Part shown: in pieces, positions 51,713 through 56,840 of the stretch
How positions within the stretch are numbered: the stretch's first letter is position 1
Layout of the letters: the number at the start of each line of letters is the position of its first letter
Translations under genes and position numbers: made by a program
Assembly (NCBI RefSeq): GCF_046292685.1
Contig: NZ_JBKBQM010000017.1
Location: forward strand, 1 to 56,840
Direction: 5' to 3'
DNA from: Wagnerdoeblera sp046292685
GTDB taxonomy: Bacteria > Pseudomonadota > Alphaproteobacteria > Rhodobacterales > Rhodobacteraceae
DNA: 56,840 nt
The notes under the pieces: generated by a model
What the model was told of the DNA's origin: nothing
The model's input: only the letters and a program-made list of their open reading frames with translations
Database searches by the model: none

Positions 51713-51958
51713 TCAGGCGATGGTGACCGAATATTTCTCGATCACGGTATTGGCCAGCAGGCGCTCGCACATCGCGCGCACCTCGGCCTCGGCCGCCGCG
51801 CGGTCGGTCGCGGCCAGTTCCAGCTCGATCACCTTGCCTTGCCGCACCGACTGCACGCCGGCAAAGCCCAGCGTTCCCAGCGCATGGCGCACCGCTTCGC
51901 CTTGCGGGTCCAGCACCCCATCCTTCAGCATGACATGAACGGTCGCTTTCAAAGCCAT
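51713..51958 (-). CDS. purS: Phosphoribosylformylglycinamidine synthase subunit PurS
   Basis: 81 residues. Small subunit of the three-part FGAM synthase (PurS, PurQ, PurL) of purine synthesis. ATVHVMLKDGVLDPQGEAVRHALGTLGF is the family start and VIEKYSVTIA the end. It is 11 bases after purC in the same direction, the usual purC-purS order; purQ and purL are not in the window (the next gene is convergent). Confidence 0.95.
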   Translation of the reverse strand: MALKATVHVMLKDGVLDPQGEAVRHALGTLGFAGVQSVRQGKVIELELAATDRAAAEAEVRAMCERLLANTVIEKYSVTIA

Positions 51959-51969
51959 GACGGGGCCTT

Positions 51970-52731
51970 TCAGTTGATGAGCGTGGGCTTGGTGGTGTGG
52001 GTCACGTTCGACGGCAGCACGCCCAGTCGCCGCGCCAGTTCGGTATAGACATCGGCCAGCGGCCCGGGCTCGCGCGGCTGGCCTTCGCGGTCGGTGCCTT
52101 CGGCACCGCGCAAGTCCCACAGGCGGCAGCTGTCGGGGCTGATCTCGTCGGCCACGATCAGGCGCATGTAATCGCCTTCCCATACCCGGCCGACCTCGAT
52201 GCGGAAATCGGCCAGGCGAATGCCGGCGCCCAGCATCGCCCCCGACAGGAAGTCGTTGACGCGCAAGGCAAGGGCCACCATGTCGTCCAGGTCCTGCTGG
52301 CTGGCCCAGCCGAAGGCGATGATGTGTTCCTCGGTGACCAGCGGGTTGCCCAGCTTGTCGTCCTTGAAATAGAATTCCACGATCGGGCGCGGCAGCGCGG
52401 TGCCTTCGGGAATGCCCAGCCGGCGCGACAGCTCGCCTGCGGCATAGTTGCGCACCGTCACGATCAGCGGAATGATCTCGACCATGCGGATCAGCTGTTC
52501 GCGCATGTTCAGCCGGCGGATGAAATGCGTCGGCACCCCGATGGCGTTCAGCCCGGCCATGAAGAATTCCGACAGACGGTTGTTCAGCACGCCGCGCCCG
52601 TCGGTCGATGCCTGCTTGTGCACCGGCTGGGTTGCCGCATCGTCCTTGAAATACTGGATGAGGGTGCCGGGTTCCGGCCCCTCGTACAGGATCTTCGCCT
52701 TGCCTTCGTAGACTTTCTTGCGCCGTGCCAT
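51970..52731 (-). CDS. purC: Phosphoribosylaminoimidazole-succinocarboxamide synthase
   Basis: 253 residues. Ligates CAIR and aspartate with ATP to SAICAR. KKVYEGKAKILYEG at about 4-17 (ATP loop), RGVLNNRLSEFFMAGL, VTVRNYAAGELSRRLGIPEG near 100, and EVGRVWEGDYMRLIVADEISPDSCRLWD near 195. Start MARRKKVYEG at 52731; a longer in-frame start 7 codons upstream (52752) is less likely. Confidence 0.97.
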   Translation of the reverse strand: MARRKKVYEGKAKILYEGPEPGTLIQYFKDDAATQPVHKQASTDGRGVLNNRLSEFFMAGLNAIGVPTHFIRRLNMREQLIRMVEIIPLIVTVRNYAAGELSRRLGIPEGTALPRPIVEFYFKDDKLGNPLVTEEHIIAFGWASQQDLDDMVALALRVNDFLSGAMLGAGIRLADFRIEVGRVWEGDYMRLIVADEISPDSCRLWDLRGAEGTDREGQPREPGPLADVYTELARRLGVLPSNVTHTTKPTLIN

Positions 52732-52875
52732 CGGACCTCGCCTGCGGGCCACCCTGCCCGCACAGACTGCCTCTTAGTGCAGATGCTGCCATGCCGCAAG
52801 CCGCGCGCCTCTTGCAGGCGCGGCCCGGGGTGGGCATATGGGGTTCAGGCCGAACACAAGCAAGACGGAGCCGCC

Positions 52876-53190
52876 ATGACCACCTTCGACGACCGCGAAC
52901 GCGCCTACGAATCGAAATACGCCCATGACGAGGAAATGCAGTTCCGTGCCAATGCGCGGCGCAACAAGCTGCTGGGGCTCTGGGCGGCCGGGCTCCTGGG
53001 CAAGACGGGCGCCGAGGCCGAGGCCTATGCCGTCGAGGTGGTGAAGTCCGATTTCCAGGAGGCCGGCGACGACGACGTGCTGCGCAAGGTCGCCGCGGAC
53101 CTGGCCGGCAAGGCGACCGCCGCCGAGGTGCGCGCCCGGATGGATGCGCTGCTGGCCGAGGCCAAGCGCCAGCTCGCCGCCGAAGGCTGA
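52876..53190 (+). CDS. DUF1476 protein, zeta-type inhibitor of F1Fo-ATP synthase
   Basis: 104 residues, all helical. MTTFDDRERAYESKYAHDEEMQFRANARRNKLLGLWAA is the signature of the alphaproteobacterial zeta subunit first described in Paracoccus, whose N-terminus blocks ATP hydrolysis by F1. Divergent from purC. It ends 1 base before a perfect hairpin (ATCTTGCGC-CCCA-GCGCAAGAT). Confidence 0.93.
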   Translation: MTTFDDRERAYESKYAHDEEMQFRANARRNKLLGLWAAGLLGKTGAEAEAYAVEVVKSDFQEAGDDDVLRKVAADLAGKATAAEVRARMDALLAEAKRQLAAEG

Positions 53191-53191
53191 C

Positions 53192-53213
53192 ATCTTGCGC
53201 CCCAGCGCAAGAT
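53192..53213 (+). terminator. Hairpin after the DUF1476 gene
   Basis: Perfect 9-bp stem ATCTTGCGC / GCGCAAGAT with loop CCCA, directly behind the stop codon; followed by CATCCTG, no real T-run. Confidence 0.55.
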
Positions 53214-53235
53214 CATCCTGCACCGCTTTCATTTG

Positions 53236-53268
53236 CGCCCCGTCCTGCCGGCATGGCAGGACGGGGCG
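53236..53268 (+). promoter_or_regulatory. Perfect 14-bp hairpin in the bmt leader
   Basis: CGCCCCGTCCTGCC and GGCAGGACGGGGCG pair without mismatch around loop GGCAT. It ends 23 bases before the bmt ATG and just upstream of its GAGGGGAGAG ribosome site. It does not match a methionine-cycle riboswitch that I know. Confidence 0.5.
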
Positions 53269-53291
53269 ATATCCTTGAGGGGAGAGACTTG

Positions 53292-54302
53292 ATGTCAGAC
53301 CTGCTGTCCCGGCTGCTGGCAACGCGCGACTGGCTGATGGCCGATGGCGCCACCGGCACCAACCTGTTCAACATGGGCCTGTCGTCGGGCGACGCGCCCG
53401 AGATGTGGAACGTCGAACATCCCGACCGTATCCGCACGCTCTATCGCGGCGCGGTCGAGGCGGGGTCGGACATCTTCCTGACCAACAGCTTCGGCGCCAA
53501 TGCCGCACGGCTCAAGCTGCACAACGCCCAAAGCCGCACGCGCGAGCTGAACCGCATTGCCGCCGAACTGGGGCGCGAGGTGGCCGATGCCGCCGGGCGC
53601 CCGGTGGTGGTGGCCGGTTCGGTCGGCCCGACGGGCGAGATCTTTCAGCCGATGGGCACCATGACCCATGCCGACGCGGTGGCGATCTTTCACGAACAGG
53701 CCGAGGGCCTGAAGGAAGGCGGCGCCGACGTGCTGTGGGTGGAAACCATCAGCGCGCCCGAGGAATTCAACGCCGCCGCCGAGGCCTGCGCCCTGGCCGG
53801 AATGCCCTGGTGCGGCACCATGAGCTTCGACACAGCGGGGCGCACCATGATGGGCGTCACCTCGGCGCAGATGGTCGAGCTGGTGGAAAGGCTGCCGAAC
53901 CCGCCCATCGCCTTCGGTGCCAACTGCGGCGTGGGGGCGGCGGACCTGTTGCGCACGGTGCTGGGCTTCATGGCGCAAGGCACCGAACGCCCGGTCATCG
54001 CCAAGGGCAATGCCGGCATCCCGAAATATCACGACGGGCACATCCACTATGACGGCACGCCCGAACTGATGGCCGAATATGCCGTGCTGGCCCGCGATGC
54101 CGGCGTGCGCATCATCGGCGGCTGCTGCGGCACCATGCCCGAACACCTGCGCGCGATGCGCGCAGCGCTGGAGACCCGGCCCCGGGGCGAGCGTCCGTCG
54201 CTCGAAACCATCGCCGCGGTGCTGGGCGGGTTTTCGTCGGCCTCGGACGGCACCGGCGGCGACGATGGCGCGGGGCGCGAACGCCGCCGGCGCCGGGGCT
54301 GA
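53292..54302 (+). CDS. bmt: Betaine-homocysteine S-methyltransferase
   Basis: 336 residues, zinc-dependent methyltransferase of the BHMT/Pfam S-methyl_trans fold. Converts glycine betaine and homocysteine to dimethylglycine and methionine. N-terminal LMADGATGTNLFNMGL; the three zinc cysteines are C212 (FGANCG) and C278/C279 (GGCCGT). The C-terminus ends in an arginine-rich tail after about 305. ATG at 53292 follows GAGGGGAGAGACTTG. It supplies the first step of the betaine-to-glycine route completed by genes elsewhere in the window. Substrate from family precedent in Rhodobacterales. Confidence 0.88.
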   Translation: MSDLLSRLLATRDWLMADGATGTNLFNMGLSSGDAPEMWNVEHPDRIRTLYRGAVEAGSDIFLTNSFGANAARLKLHNAQSRTRELNRIAAELGREVADAAGRPVVVAGSVGPTGEIFQPMGTMTHADAVAIFHEQAEGLKEGGADVLWVETISAPEEFNAAAEACALAGMPWCGTMSFDTAGRTMMGVTSAQMVELVERLPNPPIAFGANCGVGAADLLRTVLGFMAQGTERPVIAKGNAGIPKYHDGHIHYDGTPELMAEYAVLARDAGVRIIGGCCGTMPEHLRAMRAALETRPRGERPSLETIAAVLGGFSSASDGTGGDDGAGRERRRRRG

Positions 54303-54331
54303 CCGCCCGGGCGCGAGCCCGCGGGTCGGAA

Positions 54332-54373
54332 GCGGGGGTTTCACACCCCCGCACCCCCGTGGGATATTTGGGT
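54332..54373 (+). repeat. Composite intergenic repeat, copy F
   Basis: GCGGGGG...ACCCCCGC hairpin (54332-54352), CCCCCGTGGGATATTTGGGTCAAGGTGAAAG-type tail (given in parts: GGATATTT 54362-54369 then AAGGTGAAAG to 54384 region). It lies between the convergent bmt and tyrS genes. Confidence 0.7.
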
Positions 54374-54428
54374 CAAGGTGAAAGACCGGGGCCGGCTGCG
54401 CACCGGGCCCCGTCGCTGGCAGCCGGTG

Positions 54429-55679
54429 TCAGCCGATCACCACCAGCGCATGCCGCTTGCGCCCGGCGGTCAGCTTCAGCGGTGCGGCCAGATCTTCGGT
54501 GCGGATCAGGCGGCCGGCATCGGTGGCCTCGGCATCGTTCACGCGCGCGCCGCCTTCGGCGATCAGGCGCTTGGCATCCTTGCCCGATTTCGCCAGCCCG
54601 GCGCGCACGAACAGTTGCGGCAGGCTGATGCCTTCGGCGGCCTCCTCGGCGGTGACGACAACCGTGGGCAGGTCGCCGCCGATGCCGCCTTGCTCGAACA
54701 CCGCGCGCGCCGTGGCCTCGGCGGCCCGAGCCGCCTCGGGCCCGTGCAGCAGTGCCGTCACCTCGTTGGCCAGGATCACCTTGGCCGCGTTGATCTCGGA
54801 CCCTTGCAAGCCACCCAGCCGGTCGCATTCGGCGACGGGCAGTTCGGTGAACAGCTTGAGGAACCGGCCCGTATCGGCATCGGTGGTGTTGCGCCAGAAC
54901 TGCCAGAACTCGTAAGGGCTCAGCATGTCGCCGCGCAGCCAGACCGCGCCCGAGGCCGACTTGCCCATCTTGCGCCCGTCCGAGGTGGTCAGCAGCGGCG
55001 TGGTCAGGCCCCAGATTTCCGCATCCAGCACCCGGCGCGTCAGGTCGATGCCGTTGACGATGTTGCCCCACTGGTCCGACCCGCCCATCTGCAACCGGCA
55101 GCCGTAGCGACGGTAGAGTTCGAGAAAGTCGTAGGCCTGCAGGATCATGTAGTTGAATTCCAGGAAGGACAGCGATTGTTCGCGGTCCAGCCGGGACTTG
55201 ACGCTTTCGAACGACAGCATCCGGTTGACGCTGAAGTGCCGCCCGATGTCGCGCAGGAAGTCGAGGTAATTCAGGCTGTCGAGCCATTCGGCGTTGTTGA
55301 GCATGATGGCATCGGTCGGCCCGTCGCCATAGGCGAGGTAGCGGGCAAACACCTGCTTCATGCTGTCGATGTTGGCGTCGATCTGCGCGGGCGTCAGCAG
55401 CGGCCGTTCCTCGGCGCGAAAGCTCGGGTCGCCCACCTTGGTGGTGCCCCCGCCCATCAGCGTGATCGGCTTGTGCCCGGTTTTTTGCAACCAGCGCAGC
55501 ACCATGATGTTCATCAGATGGCCCACATGCAGGCTGGCCGCCGTGGCATCGTAGCCGATATAGGCCGGCACCACCCCTGCGATCAGCGCTTCGTCCAGGG
55601 CCTGACAATCGGTGCAGTCGGCCAGAAAGCCGCGCTCGATCATCACGCGCAGGAACTCGGATTTGGCATGGTAGGTCAT
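54429..55679 (-). CDS. tyrS: Tyrosyl-tRNA synthetase
   Basis: 416 residues, class I synthetase. AYIGYDATAASLHVGHLMNIM holds the HIGH-type motif (HVGH, about 45-48); the KMSKS-type loop is KMGKS in LTTSDGRKMGKSASG near 235. QMGGSDQWGNIVNG near 190 is the tyrosine/ATP pocket. An S4 RNA-binding domain follows (LFVRAGLAKSGKDAKRLIAEGGARVND). The ATG at 55679 (MTYHAKSEFL) matches the family start; an in-frame ATG 5 codons earlier is possible. Divergent from anmK with 69 bp between starts. Confidence 0.97.
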   Translation of the reverse strand: MTYHAKSEFLRVMIERGFLADCTDCQALDEALIAGVVPAYIGYDATAASLHVGHLMNIMVLRWLQKTGHKPITLMGGGTTKVGDPSFRAEERPLLTPAQIDANIDSMKQVFARYLAYGDGPTDAIMLNNAEWLDSLNYLDFLRDIGRHFSVNRMLSFESVKSRLDREQSLSFLEFNYMILQAYDFLELYRRYGCRLQMGGSDQWGNIVNGIDLTRRVLDAEIWGLTTPLLTTSDGRKMGKSASGAVWLRGDMLSPYEFWQFWRNTTDADTGRFLKLFTELPVAECDRLGGLQGSEINAAKVILANEVTALLHGPEAARAAEATARAVFEQGGIGGDLPTVVVTAEEAAEGISLPQLFVRAGLAKSGKDAKRLIAEGGARVNDAEATDAGRLIRTEDLAAPLKLTAGRKRHALVVIG

Positions 55680-55748
55680 GGCGTCATCGTCCATATCTTC
55701 GCAGGTGCGCGGCGGGGTATAGCCGTGCCGGGGCCAAAGGGGAAGCGC

Positions 55749-56840
55749 ATGTTGAAAGCCGGGCCGGTCTGGGCGCTGGGGGCGATGTCGGGCACCTCGC
55801 TCGACGGGGTGGATGCCGCGATGGTGCTGACCGACGGCGAGGCGGTGCTGGAGTTCGGGCCTTCGGCCTATCGGCCCTACAGCCGCGCCGAACAGGCGGT
55901 GCTGCGCGCGGCCCTGGGCCGCTGGCCCGGAGAGCCAGGCGTGGCCGCCGCCGCCGAGGTGGTGGAAACCGCCCATGCCGAGGTGCTGAGCCGCTTCGAC
56001 GGGGCCGAGCTGGTGGGGTTTCACGGGCAGACGCTGGCGCATGACCCCGGCGGGCGCGGCACGCATCAGTGCGGCAGCGGTGCGGTGCTGGCCGAGGTGC
56101 TGGGCCGGCCGGTGGTGTGGGATTTTCGCAGCGCCGACGTCCGCTTCGGCGGCCAGGGCGCGCCGCTGGCGCCGTTCTATCATTTTGCGCTGGCGCGCCG
56201 GCTGGGGCGCGACCCGGTGGTGTTTCTCAACCTTGGCGGCGTGGGCAACCTGACCTGGGCCGACCCGTCCGCAGACGCGCCCGAGGCGCCCGGGGCGCTG
56301 TGCGCCTTCGACACCGGGCCGGCCAACGCGCCGGTCAACGACCTGATGCAGGCGCGCTTCGGCCAGGATTGCGACCTGGGCGGGGCGCTGGCGGCGCAAG
56401 GCACGGCCGACCCGGGGATCCTCGATGCCTTTCTGCACCACCCCTATTTCTACCGGATGCCGCCCAAGTCGCTGGACCGCGACGCCTGGGGCGGGCTGCT
56501 GCAGGCGGTGGCCACGCTGCCCGATGCCGATGCCGCCCGCACGCTGACCGCCGCCGCTGCCGCCGCCGTGGCCGCCGGCTTGCCGCTGTTGCCGCGGCCC
56601 CCGGCGCAGGTGCTGGTCGCCGGCGGCGGGCGGCTGAACCCGGTGCTGATGGCCGAACTGGCTGCGCGCCTGCCCTGCCCCGTGCATGCCGTCGAGGCGG
56701 CGGGCCTGAATGGCGACATGCTGGAAGCGCAGGCCTTTGCCCATCTTGCGGTGCGCGTCGCGCGCGGGTTGCCGACCTCGTGCCCCGGCACCACCGGCGT
56801 CCCCGCAGCCATCGGCGGCGGCGAGATCAGCCGGCCGGCC
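55749..56840 (+). CDS. anmK: Anhydro-N-acetylmuramic acid kinase (3' end just beyond the window)
   Basis: 364 codons are visible without a stop; AnmK is about 365-370 residues, so only the last few are missing. Phosphorylates and opens 1,6-anhydro-MurNAc in cell-wall recycling. GAMSGTSLDGVDAA at about 11-24 (ATP loop), GFHGQTLAHDP near 93, DFRSADVRFGGQGAPLAPFYH near 125, LNLGGVGNLTW near 163, FDTGPANAPVNDL near 190, and VLVAGGGRLNPVLM near 290. Divergent from tyrS. Confidence 0.95.
   Translation, partial: MLKAGPVWALGAMSGTSLDGVDAAMVLTDGEAVLEFGPSAYRPYSRAEQAVLRAALGRWPGEPGVAAAAEVVETAHAEVLSRFDGAELVGFHGQTLAHDPGGRGTHQCGSGAVLAEVLGRPVVWDFRSADVRFGGQGAPLAPFYHFALARRLGRDPVVFLNLGGVGNLTWADPSADAPEAPGALCAFDTGPANAPVNDLMQARFGQDCDLGGALAAQGTADPGILDAFLHHPYFYRMPPKSLDRDAWGGLLQAVATLPDADAARTLTAAAAAAVAAGLPLLPRPPAQVLVAGGGRLNPVLMAELAARLPCPVHAVEAAGLNGDMLEAQAFAHLAVRVARGLPTSCPGTTGVPAAIGGGEISRPA

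Noticed and set aside
53191..53291. SAM/SAH riboswitch in the bmt leader
   Set aside because: Only simple hairpins are present; no pseudoknot or conserved core of SAM-II, SAM-V or SAH riboswitches was found.

Overview
The window is about 57 kb of gene-dense, high-GC (roughly 68-70 % by eye) chromosomal DNA from an alphaproteobacterium, most likely a member of the Rhodobacterales (Rhodobacteraceae/Paracoccaceae). Evidence is the gene content: a soxBDAG sarcosine oxidase cluster, a betaine-homocysteine methyltransferase, a DUF1476 zeta-type ATP synthase inhibitor, an RpoH2-like sigma factor, a LexA box of the alphaproteobacterial GTTC-N7-GTTC type, and RTX/Hint proteins typical of this group. 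No insertion sequence, prophage, integrase, CRISPR array or rRNA operon was seen. Most of it reads as stable core chromosome.

Layout. 1-1245: 5' part of an M10 serralysin-like RTX protease, cut by the left edge. 1436-5280: prpE, then an Hpt-like protein overlapping a sigma-54 response regulator. 5360-9599: uvrA (SOS box upstream), a rhodanese with a SqrR/BigR-like operator, and 3-hydroxybutyrate dehydrogenase. 9600-12770: a strong small-RNA candidate, a peptide-type ABC binding protein, an entericidin-like lipoprotein, a truncated TetR gene with two intact palindromic operators. 12771-17896: two overlapping WYL regulators, phosphoglucomutase and a FlaA1/CapD-type nucleotide-sugar dehydratase. 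18138-22171: guaB, a Met/His-rich exported protein, a class I amidotransferase, coaD and a CBS protein. 22221-28971: LysR regulator plus the valine catabolic genes mmsA, isobutyryl-CoA dehydrogenase, 3-hydroxyisobutyryl-CoA hydrolase and mmsB, with two tandem paralogues of unknown function inside. 28972-32187: Crp/Fnr regulator, DUF2892 protein, DAO-type oxidoreductase, LuxR-type regulator. 32749-34496: tsf and rpsB. 34858-37872: dimethylglycine dehydrogenase-like protein and a MobA-like nucleotidyltransferase. 37979-40501: a cadherin-like/RTX/Hint protein. 41215-42514: tRNA-Leu(CAA), a YqaA-type membrane protein and DsbB. 42644-47837: soxG, soxA, soxD, soxB. 48024-49977: ccmI, ruvX, DUF1289. 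50058-51605: rpoH2-like gene divergent from a MarR regulator with a Cys cluster. 51713-56840: purS, purC, DUF1476, bmt, tyrS and anmK (cut by the right edge).

How the genes work together. Two metabolic themes stand out. One is branched-chain and propionate carbon: the mms genes carry isobutyryl-CoA toward propionyl-CoA, which prpE also makes from propionate. The other is methylamine-type osmolytes: bmt (betaine to dimethylglycine), the dimethylglycine dehydrogenase-like enzyme (to sarcosine) and SoxBDAG (to glycine plus a one-carbon unit) would complete betaine to glycine, although the genes sit in three separate loci.

The less ordinary content lies between genes. I see a 74-nt sRNA candidate with its own promoter and intrinsic terminator at 9765-9838. 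A composite repeat (G/C-run hairpin followed by a conserved GGATATTT...AAGGTGAAAG tail) occurs six times. A second GC-rich hairpin repeat occurs twice, each time between convergent genes. Several near-perfect operators sit next to plausible regulators or targets: rpoH2/marR, TetR remnant, LysR/mmsA, Crp/DUF2892, rhodanese, prpE. All functional statements are from reading the sequence and knowledge of the families; no search was run.
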